Part shown: positions 25,029-36,655 of the stretch, one piece after another
Layout: each line of letters starts with the position of its first letter
Position numbering within the stretch: the first letter of the stretch is position 1
Source of the DNA: Maylandia zebra
Taxonomy: Eukaryota; Chordata; Actinopteri; Cichliformes; Cichlidae
Direction: 5' to 3'
Length of the DNA: 64,000 nt
Assembly (NCBI RefSeq): GCF_041146795.1
Contig: NC_135172.1
Span: 37,123,623-37,187,622 of the forward strand
Program-made: the position numbers and the translations under genes
Notes under the pieces: model-generated
Databases searched by the model: none
What the model was told of the DNA's origin: nothing
What the model saw: only the letters and a program-made list of their open reading frames with translations

Positions 25029-28000
25029 CTAGACAGCTACTGGATGGACCAGCGCTGGAGTTGTCACAGGTGTAGCGGGAGGAGACACTTTGTCTTTATA
25101 GCCCAGCGACAGAATGTGTTTCTGCAGGTGTGTGATCCACTGCTCCTGAACAGACAGAGGTCCATGAAATACTTCCTCACAGAACCTGAACAGCAGGATA
25201 GAGAAGTTTTATTAACTGCATCATATGAAGCTGAAAAAGACCCCCCCCCCCCACAAAAACAAACATTGATATTAACTCAGTCTACACTCACTGGCCACTT
25301 CATTCGAGACACTTGTACAGCTCCTCATTAGGCCAGTGCATTTAACCATGTCGACATGGTCAACACAACCTGCTGAAGTTGAAGTGTGGCATGTGTGCTG
25401 TTCTACCAGCACAAACAGCATTTATGCAGAAAATATCCAATGGGCTGCCAGAGACCAGAGAAAAATGGCCAGACTGCTTTGAGCTGATGAGAAGGCAACA
25501 GTAACTCACTGCATTTGAACCTCTCCAAATGCACAACATGTTTAACCTTGAAGCAGATGAGTTGCAGCAGAAGACCACAGCGGGTGCAGCGCTTTTCCAG
25601 CAACGAACAGGAAACTGAAGCTACAGTTCACACAGGCTCGCCAAAATTGGATAACTAATTATTAGAAAAATGATCCATTCAGTATCGATGGTTCGAGGTG
25701 ATGGTGGTGTGAGACACACTACAGTGCTTAAAGAATTTGCTTGTCTGCCTCCACATGCATATGAGTCCAAGTGACATCCCATTCTTAATCCAGAGGCTTT
25801 AACGTGATTTTTTTTTGGATAATTTTTTTGCTTCAACTCTTCTAGGAAGGCTTTCCACAAAGTTTGAGTGTTTATGGGAATTTCTGAACAATATTCCAGA
25901 AGCACATTTATAAGATTAGACACTGATGTTGGACGAGAAGACCTGGCTCACAGTCTCCTATCCAATTCACCCCAAAGGTGTTCTGTCAGGCTGAGTTCAG
26001 GACTCTGTGCAGGCCAGTCAAGTTCTTCCAGACCAAAATCGCTCATCCACGTCTTTATGCACTTTGGTTCATGCACTGGTGTGCAGTTATGTTGGAACAG
26101 GAAGGGGCTATCCCCAAACTGTTCCCACAAAGTTGGGAGCATGAAATTGTCCAAAATGTCTTGGTATGCTGAAGCATTATGAGTTCCTTTCACTGGAACG
26201 CTTAATGCGTTGTTATAACACCACTGTAGACTGTGGAAATATTTAGAAGGGAGGAAGTTTTACAACTGGATTTGGTGGTATCCTATTACGATACCATGCT
26301 GGAATTCACTGGGCTCTTGAGAGCGACCAATTCTTTGCCAAATGTTTGTAGAAGCAGTCTGCATGCCCAGATGCTTGATTTTATACACGTGTCCATGGAA
26401 CTGACTGAGCACTTAAATTCAATTATTTGGATGGGTAAGTGAATACAGTGTAGTGTATTTTCTTGGTTCCAAATTAGCATCATTTAAATGCCACAGCCTA
26501 TTTGGGTATTGCTGCTCCCTATCCTTGTTGTGATGCCTGCTTCCAGCTGGATAATACTCCATGTTTTAAAGCTAAAGTCCTCTCAAACTGAATTCTTGAG
26601 CATGACGATGATTTCATTGTAATCAAATGGCCTCCACAGTCACCAGATCTCAATCCAACAGGGATGTGTTGACACAGGAGATTGACATCATGTCACATTG
26701 GACAAAAATGTCTAAAGAATGATTCCATCGGAGATGAATGTGTGCCACTGGAAAGGCAAAAGGAATCCAATCCAATCCAGTAGAACAAAGGTGTATCTCA
26801 TTAAGGGGTTAATAAATGTATAATAATGCATCTGACATTCAGACATTTTGACAATATGTTTAAACATTGTTCAAATGTAGCTTACCTCTCCATCAAATTT
26901 AAGATTTAGACAACCTAAAATTTTATAAAGCATTTCTACAGCTGTCAAATAGAGACTCACCTGCACTTGAGGGAATACATTTTACCCACCAGTTTGACCA
27001 GTGGAGTTAGTGGGGGCTTTGGCACCAGAGCAGGGATATTGCCAGACCGCGGTGGTTGCTGGGAGTTGCCGTTCTGATTTTCTCTACCTGCAGAGGCCCC
27101 GTGCTTTTGTGAATGCACCCCTGAAATCCCACAGAGAAGTTTTAGTATTGCTTTTTAATCTATTACACTGCATCTGTATCCAGCTATCTTCCACAGCCCT
27201 TTAGTCCCGTTACTTCACCTCTTGAGGAGCGCACGCTGTGGTTGCTGTAGTCCTTCCTGTTTACTTTGTATTCATAGCGCTGCATGGAAGACTTCAGACT
27301 ACCGCCAGCCACACACTCAGATTCTGTGGATGGCGATGGGGATGTAGGAGTTTTGTGGGACTGAAAAAGAAAATTACAGTAAATTAGAATGAATGTAATA
27401 CACTGATGTTTATCTGAATATCTCAGAGCACAGCCAACCTTCTTGATGTAAAGGTCTCCCATGCGATAACGCTTGGTAATTTCCGACACCTTGGCCGGAT
27501 CTCTCCTGATCAGCTCACTAAGGAGTTCAATTGGTGAAGTCGCTCCATCTGCCTTCCATTCGATGATGCCCAGCTGTCGGAGGTGGGCCCTCGCGTGACT
27601 GGCCAAGGCCTTACGGTTCTCAAAGTCGAACCCACAAAGCTCACAGGATGTGTCTGACACAAACGAGATGGCACACATGTAAACTTCTGCTGCCACACTA
27701 TTTCAATCAAGTTGAGGTGTGAAATATATCTGAGCCATCACGATACCCTACTTATTTTATCTTTCAGGCACTCTCTTGGAGACTAACTGTTGTGCTTGGG
27801 ATTATTGTCCTGTTGCATGAGCCAATTTTGGCCAAGCTTTAGCTCATGGGGAGGCTTCACATTTGACTCTAGAATACTCTGGTATGCAGAGGAGTTCACA
27901 TTTCAGAGGAAAGAGGAGGGCATTGTTCCAGAAGTCTTGTGATTTGTTCGGATGCAACGATGCAAAGCTAAGTTTCCAACTGACAATTGTCAGTCCAATA

Positions 28001-31000
28001 ATCGACGATGGGCGATATAGTCGCGCATGCACAGACTTTTTGATGGGCGGAACAATGTAATCACACATGGACTGAGTTGCATGTTTACAACACAGAAGAA
28101 GTCCAAACATGGACGAACTAATTTAAAAAAAAAATTAGGGCTGTCAGAGTTAATGCAGCGCTAACGCAGTCATTACGATTAATGCGGTTACAATTTTTAA
28201 TGCGCTCAACCCATCTGAAGCGCAGAATGAACAAACTTTTGACAAACTGCCCAAAATGCGTTGACAGAGACATTTCAGGGATTTTGACTCAGTCTGCGCT
28301 CCAGATGGGTTCATTTGTAATTGCGTTAGTCGTGATGACGGTGCAAAATTTGGGATTTCTTTGGCTTTAAACCAGACGAAAGAGGTAAACCTATGGATGT
28401 AACCAAAGGGGTGTGCCACCTGTGCAGACATATAATGCGAGCAAAGTACACTACTAACTTGCTAGAGCATGTACGTGTCTACCATCTGGCTGAGTATGCT
28501 GGGCTATCACCAGCTTCTGCAGCTCCATCAACAAGCATTTGGGCGCACTCTGAGAAGGGTGCATTTGTTCGCAGATGAAAGAGGGTGCTGTTAAAACAGC
28601 GCTATTATTTATCTATTTATTTTCTGTTGACTGCTTCAATTAGCTCCATCATTATTAACAAACTTACTCATGGGGAAATAAAGAAATAAATCGCCCTTGT
28701 AAAAACTATCAATAGTCGATATATTTGTCCAATCGCCCAACCCCATTATGTTCTTTTAAGAAAGAAGAGCCTTTCTCCTGATGAACCTTCCAAACAAGCC
28801 ATACTTGTTTTTGCTTTCTAACTTTACTGTTATCAACTTTATCTTTTATCGTTAACTTAGGTCTGTACAGTCTGATCTCAATGCTCCAGATCAGTAAACA
28901 CCCAAAACGTTTCCTTTTATGTAGGTGGTGAAGTTCTGTACTTAGTTAAAATACGCTTTTCTACTTTTTTCTGGAAGTTATGAGCACTGTTCTTTCTGTC
29001 AATTTAAGAGTCTATAGTCCCCAAGTAAGGGTCCAGTCAGGACATTATTCTAACCACACTTCATATTTGAAAGCAGTAATAGGCCAACACTATACACTAT
29101 TCAAATGTTGAGTACATAAAAGTGACACAAGGAAATAGTTTCACCAAAAAGTTTCAATAATTAGATCATTTCAATAATTCACTAAAGCGTCTGGGAAAAA
29201 TGCTATGATAACAAATGACAAAATATTGGTAAGTAAAGTAACAAACTTTACTTACCAAGGTGTATGACTCCACCCTTGCTAGATGGTGATTTCTCTTTCA
29301 TGGAATAATCAAGAGGCGAGTTCGAAGCTGTCTCCCCAGATGTGAGGCTGTCTAGGGACCTTCTGGAGCTTTGAGAACCCCATGAGACTTTGCCCAATGC
29401 TGCAGACCCACTGGGCCCCAACTCTTTCCTGCCTTCTTCACCATGCATCATGACTTGTTTTAGAAGATCAATTGGTGATGTTTTAATAGACCAAGAGAGA
29501 CCGAGCTGCCGTAGATGGGCACGGGCGTGGCAAGACAGGGCTTTGCGGGTGTCAAATAGCTGGCCACAGAAATCACAAAGGACTGTTGGTGGGGACTGCA
29601 CATCTGTACAAGCTGGGGAAAATTATATATTACAACTTTATACATCTGATCTCACTGTACACACACAAACAGATGGAAAAATGCTAAAGCAAAGAGTGTG
29701 ATTAAGAAAATAACAAATTAAGCCTGTTATAGTATAACATGGTACCAAACATAAAGCACTTGATTAAACGTTTTTTGCTTTACCTGACTCAGAAGGTTTT
29801 GCAGAAATGGCACCAGCAGACAAATTCTGCACAGGGGAGCTGCTCTCATTGGTGGATGTCTTCAGCTGAACAGAAACCTCCGTCTCTATAGGCTCAGGCT
29901 TGGGTTTTCTATGAAGGGGGTCCACTGCTAGCCGAAAACCTTTCTTAGCTTTTGGTGCCCTGTAAACGGGAGGGTGAGAAGCCTGAGAGACCTTTTCAGG
30001 GGTTGTAGACAGGGGTGTAGAGGAAAGAGAGGTCCAAGACTGGCTTGGACCTGAAGACTGAGCTGCAGGAGAGGGTGGGGCTGGAGATGGTGCTGCAGAT
30101 GAGCTGGCTGTATTGTTTGTTTTGGGGGGGTGTACAGCTTCTAGCATGCCACTGGATACCAGATCCTCAACGGCATTGATTGCGGAGTTTTTCCCCACTA
30201 ATTCACTCATCCCTATGTGACGCAGGTGAGAGCGTGCATGGCTTGCCAGGCCTTTTCTATTCTCAAATTCCTCCCCGCAGAGAATGCAGATGCACTCCTC
30301 AGATACTTTAGGCCGTTTGCTCGAGGATGACTCGGGTGGAGTAGAAAGGCGTTTGGATGAAGTTCTAGGTGGACTATTTGAAGTAAACTCTTCATTTTTC
30401 TCTAAATCAATAGGCTTGAGGTCCTCCTCTTCCATGACCTGATAAAGAAGATCAATAGGACTACCCTTGATGTCACTGTCAGAGATTCCAATCTGCCGCA
30501 AATGTGCCCGAGCATGACTAGCCAAGCCCTTGCGTGTCTCATACCAGCAGCCACAAAGTTCACAAACGTAGACCTCATCGTGGGGGTCTGAAGCTAAAAG
30601 AATGAGGAAATTGGTGAGAGAAATACACAAAGTTAGCAGGAGACTAATGTAAGATCAACATTACAAATTTAAATACCCTTTATTAAGTTGTGCCTTGCAC
30701 CTGCAGCTACTCTCCTTCAAAATTTTATGTTTCTTATAAAACATTTGCATGGCTTCCCTTACAACCGTCTTGAGGGTCAACCAAGTCAATCATATTTCAT
30801 TTTTGTTAACCCAGTTTGTGTGTCCTGGTTTCATTTCAGTACAGAATGAGAATCATTTTCAGTTTGTCATTTTTGAGAAGTGAGTTGGTGATAACCTGGA
30901 AGCCTGCTATCACGACTATTAATTTGAATAATTAATGTGAGTCTCACATGGGCAGAAGGACTGGGAGATAGATTACAGGAAACAGAGGTTTGTAAGCGTA

Positions 31001-31858
31001 AAGTTCCTGTCTTATGTTTGCATATCTGTGGATTCTCCGAAACACATTGAAATAAGAAGAAAGAAAGAGATTCAAAGTACAGGGCACGGTCTTTGCAGAT
31101 AAATACACTGACACACACATCTTCTATGTATAAGTTTAGATATTTTGTAAAAGAAATCTCTATATTATGTTAAAGAAAACAGCTCTGTTCAGCCATACCT
31201 AACGTGATAGGAGCGTCAGTTTCCCGTGGTGCCCACAGTGGCTTTGCTGGGGCTGTGTGCTCTGAGGAAGATGAGCTGCCGCCTTCAGCTGGCTTAACAG
31301 GAGAAGGAGATGATGGGGGGACAGTTGTTGAAGATTCATTCAGTTTTGCTGGAGATCCCTGATGATCTACCTTTTGTGGGGTTGTCGTGAGTCTAACCCC
31401 GGCCTTGTAAGAGGTATTAGCGTCTTCTTCTTCTGAAGGGGTCTTTGATTCCTGCTGCATTGTATTTTTTTGAGGCACTGGCCCAGGTGCAGATGAGTTT
31501 GATTTGAAATCTGGAAGGCAGCCATCTCTCTCCTGGATGATCTGGTAGAGGAGCTCTATGGGAGCCCCGCTGCTTTCTGACAACGTCACACCAAGCTGGC
31601 GCAGATGGAGTCGGGCATGACTGGAAAGTCCTCGCCGTGTCTCAAAGTACGTTCCACAGACTTCACACATTACTGGCTGTGGGGTTGCTGTGGGGGGAGT
31701 TAGAAGTTAATGATGACCAGTGAAATAAAATTAACAAGAATGGGCAGAAACCGCACAAGCAGACTCTAAATGACACTCTAAACCCAATTACCTGGAATAA
31801 TGCAATTTTTGGTAATTCACCTAAAAGCATCCTTTGTCTTTTTACCTTGTGAATCCAT
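25029..31858 (-). CDS. wiz: WIZ, widely-interspaced zinc finger protein (8 coding exons)
   Basis: Chromatin adaptor. Mammalian WIZ joins the G9a/GLP H3K9 methyltransferases and CtBP corepressors in the nucleus. Minus-strand exons, in transcript order: 31846-31858, 31199-31687, 29784-30593, 29256-29612, 27439-27653, 27219-27360, 26961-27120 (or 27087) and 25029-25185. Every junction has GT/AG and matching phase; with the longer exon 7 the total is 2343 bases, 780 aa. Six C2H2 fingers lie near residues 12-34, 178-200, 270-292, 450-472, 560-582 and 728-750. Fingers 1-5 share the pattern C-x2-C…F/YE/DxRxxLxxHAR.HLR; the last has the [11 protein letters not shown] form typical of the WIZ C-terminal finger that contacts G9a/GLP. 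Fingers 1, 2, 4 and 5 are followed by an (S/A)PI(D/E)LL motif. PVQNLS (exon 3) and PLDYS (exon 4) resemble CtBP-binding motifs. The ATG (MDSQ, in a 13-base exon) was chosen because it gives a phase-matched junction. This corresponds to the short WIZ form; longer forms with upstream exons cannot be excluded. Confidence 0.93.
25283..26812 (+). mobile_element. Outer Tc1-like element, plus-oriented, degenerate
   Basis: The left end reads tacactcactggccacttc. It is followed by the usual leader 'catggtcaacacaacctgctgaag' and transposase-coding remnants at about 25455-25650 (text corresponding to a QRRMARL..ADE.ATV-type helix-turn-helix region). Remnants resume at about 26457-26790, including the [10 protein letters not shown] motif region near 26628-26665 ('aatggcctccacagtcaccagatctcaatcc'). 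The right end at about 26789-26812 (aaaggtgtatctcattaag) is the decayed partner terminus. Internal sequence is deleted, and a second Tc1-like element sits inside. Stops and deletions make it inactive. Recognised from recalled fish Tc1 sequences. Confidence 0.75.
25716..26456 (-). mobile_element. Inner Tc1-like element, minus-oriented, internally deleted
   Basis: This element is inserted into the outer copy and runs from about acactacagtgcttaaag to about gaatacagtgtagtgta, with TA at both junctions as expected for Tc1/mariner. The minus strand at 25948-26193 reads transposase: [12 protein letters not shown], then FLFQHN.TPVH and [11 protein letters not shown]. In active Tc1-like enzymes the residue after FQH is the second catalytic aspartate of the DDE triad; here it is Asn. 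The middle of the transposase gene is missing: at about 26190-26240 the text jumps from the KGT region to the N-terminal DNA-binding region. It is therefore a dead, shortened copy. Confidence 0.8.
27654..29255 (-). other. wiz intron 4 with hAT remnants
   Basis: The intron lies between the donor at 29255 (GTAAGT on the minus strand) and the acceptor TGTCAG at 27654-27659. It carries DNA-transposon debris at about 27985-28740 and, at its donor end, a perfect hairpin (29226-29258). The remaining sequence is unremarkable. Confidence 0.8.
28136..28740 (+). mobile_element. hAT remnant with BED zinc finger
   Basis: The start TAGGGCTGTCAGAGTTAA is typical of a teleost hAT terminus. The plus strand at about 28350-28505 reads [14 protein letters not shown], then [12 protein letters not shown], then [12 protein letters not shown]. 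This is a BED-type zinc finger as found at the N-terminus of hAT transposases and ZBED proteins. No catalytic domain follows. At about 28705-28740 the sequence ends in a different hAT-like terminus (complement GGGTTGGGCGATTGG), with a possible partner near 27990, so this may be one element inside another. It is inactive. Confidence 0.65.
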
Positions 31859-32510
31859 TGATGCTGAAAAATGCTGCTGGTTTATTCTGAGAGATGAAAG
31901 TGTCGTCTTCCACTGGATCCTGTTAATACTGAATGAAAGCTGAAAATTTTAAAGGCAGAGGAGCTGTATTAGTGTTGACAACAATTTGCAGGTCATTTTT
32001 ATAGCTCATTAAATAAACGTGCAATGCAATTTCCCTGAAATCCTACAGTTTATAACAAAAACATCCAAACTAGCTGCTTAAACAACACGATTCGACTGAC
32101 ACCTAGCATGAAGAAAGCCCTGTTCACAAACGTCTTCACAGCCGTGGATGAAAACCGGACTGCATCTCTTACACAGCTTACAGTTAAATAAACTCATCTA
32201 CTATAAATGTTACTGTACACACTTTAACAAAACCATCTGTAAGCAGTTGAAAGACATTGTAACTTTAAGCTAACTCGGGCTAACCCTGTTACAGCCTTTG
32301 TTTTGCTCTATAATGCTAACTTTAGCTGTTGTGCTAGCCTTAAAATAATCTTATTCAAGCTTAGAGAAGACAAGCTACAAATGCCAAAGCCTTAAATGGA
32401 AACAAATCATAAATCCTCTCTTTAAAGTATAGCAAATTTTGCCAAAAAACCCAAAATACTACCTGTGTGCATCTGTTTTCCTTATAGTAACAAGCTCAGC
32501 GGAAGTAGTG
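31859..32510 (-). promoter_or_regulatory. wiz: wiz 5' region: UTR exons and promoter
   Basis: The 5' UTR next to the ATG probably begins after a TTTTCAG acceptor (exon edge about 31939). A further non-coding exon ends at a CACACAG|GTAGTA donor (exon edge 32463). Just upstream, the minus strand reads ACTTCCGCT (around 32493-32503), an ETS-type motif common at TATA-less housekeeping starts. No TATA box is seen. This predicts transcription starting near 32490. Confidence 0.5.
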
Positions 32511-34497
32511 TTCCACACATTCCTGGCTGTATGTTTTTCCAAAATAAAAGTGGTGGAATAATGTCTTTTGAATTATATGGGTGGTATTTGTCATGTCAAA
32601 CAAATACAATACAAAACTGACAGACATGTGAACATATTTGAATAAAAATGTGATTTTAATCCTCCCCTTATGATTTGATTGAACATTTTTAAGCTGAATA
32701 TGCCACATGCATAGTGTACTTGGAAAGAATTTTGAGCTACCCTTTATTTCTTTACATTTTGTTTATAAGCAGCTAAACTTTCAGGTAAAGTGGTCTTAAG
32801 AAATAGTTCCCCAGCCTTTCTGGAGGTCTTTCAAAGTTTCATTTACTTTGTTCATTGGCTGCTTTTTCATTCATTGTCAGACTAGTTTTTGTACCTGACC
32901 ATTTTCAGATATTGACCTATAAATTATCAAAGCACAAAAAGAGACCTAAATCAACCAATGAATCAGCGTTGTGTCTACACACGACAGCTTACCAAAGAAC
33001 CAACTTTAAGTAGTGTCTTCAGACACTTTGTTGCTAGCAGGGTGTTGCCTGTACCTTTAAGTTCAGTTAGAATGTCACAATGTTTGTCACCATCTAGTGG
33101 TGAATCCGATTTACTGCAAAGTGTTCAACACTTTAACTTTCACCTCTTAGGCAGATTTAGCAAGTTAAAGGGTTAACTTTAATATCACAACTTTTTTTTA
33201 TAGTTTGATTGAATGTATTTATGTATTTATTTAAACTCTCCAGTAAAGTGAATTTAAAGAAATAAATCAAACTAGTTTTGACCCAAATGTATCACAAGAA
33301 GAGAAGAAACTTGTGTGTCTGTGACGGTAAATTGCAGACTGTTAAGTTGCTAGCATCACATTTAAGGTCTATTTTTAAAATTTGAATTTCTCATCAGCAT
33401 CAGCACACATCAGACATTTTTTGGTAGGCTAGGTGTTTTGTAACGTGGCTGTTCAGAATACAGTCTAGACAACCAAAACATTTCTAACTGCACAACCACA
33501 ACTCCATTGTGGCATATAGATATAGTCAAGATAGCCTGTGTTCAAACTGAGTGTTAAGATGGGAAGTACGGTGTAATACTCTTGACATCTGTAAAGAATA
33601 TGTGTTTTTGTGTTCACATAATTAAATGATGATAATTTTAGGTTGATAATATGAATGCAGTCAATCATTCAGGTAAATTAAAATGAACATGCCTAGAGTT
33701 TGGCTTTTGTACTTATGATTCGTGTCATTTGCCTAAATGTTACAAGGTTACTAATTGTTATGTAAAATATATATTTCTTCTTTTTTTTTTAAATAAAATG
33801 GTAAATCTGAGGCGTATGTCTCACAATTGAATAAACATTCAGTATTTGTACTTTTTTTTAAATTGGTGTAAAAGGTGGAGAACTCCATTCTGACCAGTGG
33901 GGACATTATGTGACCTGAAAGATGTAGAACAGGGTGACGTGATGGAATCACAGACAGTACTGAGAAAAGCCATCAGTCCTCACAGCAACTGAAAACCCAC
34001 ACAGTCATCTTTTTCATCCATGTTTCAACATTTGTCTTCAAACATGGCATCAACTAGCCTATCAGGTTACGCCAAAAAAAAAAACATTTTTGAACAGTAA
34101 ACTTGGAAAACTAAAATATAGTACTGAACAAAGCTCAAGTCTAGATGGTTATGAAATAAGGATTAGGTTCTGTGGCAGATAATCATCTCAACAAACACAG
34201 AACTTTGTGATTTCCGGGCTATTCTATCAGAAATGGAAACATGATTTAGTATCTTGTAATGTTTCTGTTGAAAACTGAGAGTGCCAAAGTGTGATCAGTT
34301 TGCTGCAAGCAATTAACATAATTTTGACATATGAAATTGAAATCATATATATGTATCAGAATGTATGTTTCTATCAATCTATGTATCAGAATCTGAAAAC
34401 TTTATTAATCCCTGGGGAATTTGTGTATGTGGATTTATGTGTTGACAATATAATTATATGTTGGCTTTGACATGCTCTTTGTAACAGTTTGTTTCTC
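32511..34497. other. wiz-prdx2 divergent intergenic region, first part
   Basis: No gene recognised. AT-rich with several T/A homopolymers. Near 34380-34425 the words 'cagaatctgaaaactttattaatccctggggaa' match a common fish repeat terminus. A related piece occurs at 35418-35470. Confidence 0.4.
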
Positions 34498-35072
34498 AGA
34501 CTCTAAATTAAACCTACTGAGTTCCAGCGATGAGGTGCAAACCTTTCTCGGGGAAGGAAGCTTTGGAAAAGTCGTCAAGTGTGTCCACACTGTATCCAAC
34601 ACAGAGGTTCCTATCAAAAAAAAATTGAAGACAAGCCCGTGATCTCAAGCCCCGTGATTTTGTAAGGGGGACTAGATCATTCTTCCACGAAGGATTCATT
34701 TGTCTTGAATTTGAGCTCCTTGATCTTAGTCTGAAGGTGTATATGCAAGAGAGACTCTCACCCAGTTTCACATCAGGTTTGCCATCTTTACCTATTTCAC
34801 TGTGTAAATACAAACTTTAAAAAAAAATACTAATTTGCACAGATGTGTTTAGTTAGAACACATTTGTGTGATTCCAGCTGACCACAGCGTTGTTCCTGCT
34901 CGAGACCCTGAAAATCATCCATGCTCATATAAACCCTCAAAATATTATGGTTTTGGATTGCAGACAACAGCCACTGCAAGTCATGCTCATTGATTTTGGC
35001 CTGGCTCACCATGTCTCCGATGTTGTGCAAAGATCATGTGTGCAGTCCATGTGGTACATGCAACCTGGTTAA
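34498..35072 (+). pseudogene. HIPK-like protein kinase remnant
   Basis: Two pieces resemble homeodomain-interacting protein kinases. At about 34512-34621 the frame reads FLGEGSFGKVVKCVH, the glycine-rich loop followed by the HIPK-type KC, and then PIKK where the AIK lysine is expected. At 34878-35072, after a CCAG acceptor-like site, it reads LETLKIIHAHINPQNIM, then LIDFGLAHHVSDVVQ and a QS.WY motif, ending at a TAA. The HRD-equivalent HADLKP is HAHINP here, so the catalytic Asp is lost, while DFG is kept. The segment between the two pieces is frameshifted and does not read as kinase. HIPK-like genes are greatly expanded in fish; this looks like a dead or fragmentary copy. Confidence 0.7.
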
Positions 35073-35417
35073 CCTAACAAATAATGTTAAAAATATGCAC
35101 AGAAAGCTGAAAACTGCATTTTTAAGTTTTGAATAATGAATGCCCTCATATCCAACTGCTTCACTTTGCAAAGTGAACTTAAAACAGTGGATTTGAGATA
35201 TTGTTCTTCACTTCAACCTCTTCGATACATTAAAACCTATTTACAGTTCTAGATATGTGTAAGAGAACTCAGTGGTTTCCCGCTTTTTCCTGGGAACAAT
35301 GAATATGCTGTAGTAGATATCTTCTGCACAGAAGGGAAATAAGCGCTACTTAATCAAATCTTTATGCTTTTTCCAGATGAGGTTCATTGTGGACAGTCTG
35401 AGTCAGCCACCAGATTA

Positions 35418-35475
35418 TCAGTTAAGATAAGATAAGATAACCTTTATTAGTCCCTCACGTGGGAAATCTGTTGAA
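35418..35475. repeat. Fish dispersed repeat terminus
   Basis: A run of 'aagat' repeats is followed by 'aacctttattagtccctca' and 'gtgggaaat', matching a recalled high-copy fish repeat end. A short (CTAC)n run occurs at about 35568-35585. Confidence 0.5.
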
Positions 35476-36655
35476 CAGTGGACAAAAAAGCCCAAGGTTC
35501 ATTCACCTTGAAAACAGATGTAACCAGGAGACCTGGAGATTAAAGGTCCCTACCTCCTTTCCTGCCTGCCTACCTACCTACCTACAACTAACTTGTCTAA
35601 CTTAACCACTACTTCTTTATAGACTTTTACAAAGAAACTGGGCACCACCATAGCGACACCAGATTTATTTGTCTCACTTCTTTAGAGGCCTTGAAGAAGG
35701 TAGGGGTTCTTTTTGGATCAGGCAGCCATTAATACAATATAGAATAGTTGCTACAAGGACATCTTCCACTGACTTTCATTATAATTCAAATGAATAAGTT
35801 TTATTAGAAAAAGGGAAACAAAAATCTAATTCAATTTAAAAAAAAATTGACTACACAGAAAGTATTTTGGTAGCCAAGGAGCTAAAAATGATTTTAAATA
35901 TTTAACATTTTCTTAATTCCTAAATTACATGTACTTACATGCGCATATACATGCACATCAGTTTAATCTAGAGGTGCCAGAACTAGCTTGCTAAAGGGTA
36001 CTGGATTACTTTGTAAAGTGAATCTTGTAAACAAGGATTGTTTTGGACTTTTGTTTTTGGTTTTACGAATGGATTATTTTCATCCAAGCCAGAAGTCTGA
36101 ATTATTGTTAGTTTCTCGGACTTTTTAATCAAAACAGTATTGCCGGTTGGTGGTTAGGCTGAAAAACTATTGTGATCTTTGTTATTTATATTGAATATTT
36201 TTAAAAAGTTCATAATTCATAAATCTATATTTAATGTCTCAAGTAAAAATGGCCATGAAATAGAAAAAGCTGTAAAACTTGTGAAAATACAGTTAAAAAA
36301 CCAAAATGTTTTTCCATCTTCACATTTTCCAAAGCCTTGACACTCCGGCCCTAAGGTGTCGTAGACATACATCGTTTTTGTTTTTATCTTTATTTTAAGA
36401 ACATTGAATTTACAAGTAATAATTGAGCTCTATATATAAAACTGACATTGTCATTGACCCTGACATTAACACTGGGGCCCCAAGAAGCCAGTCACACTTT
36501 TCCCTCACTACGACATCCCTGCATTTTTGTTCATATGACAGTGTTTACACGGTGTACTTAGAAAATATGATCTTATATCAGAGATATACATATTTAGAAA
36601 CAGCTAATCTTTACTTTTAATCGTTTTTATCTTCACTTTTACTCTGAAGGGATTG
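35476..36655. other. Intergenic, upstream of prdx2
   Basis: No gene recognised. AT-rich sequence without a convincing repeat. The prdx2 promoter begins at the end of this block. Confidence 0.4.

Larger units (their letters stand above)
25186..26960 (-). other. Last wiz intron, almost filled by nested transposons
   Basis: The intron is bounded by a GTGAGT donor (complement of 26955-26960) and a TTCAG acceptor (complement of 25186-25190). It splits an Arg codon (AG|G) within the final zinc finger. It contains a C14 tract at about 25240 and two nested Tc1-like elements, described separately. Confidence 0.85.

Noticed and set aside
25868-26182. Plus-strand open frames over the Tc1-like copy
   Set aside because: Shadows of the minus-strand transposase remnant.
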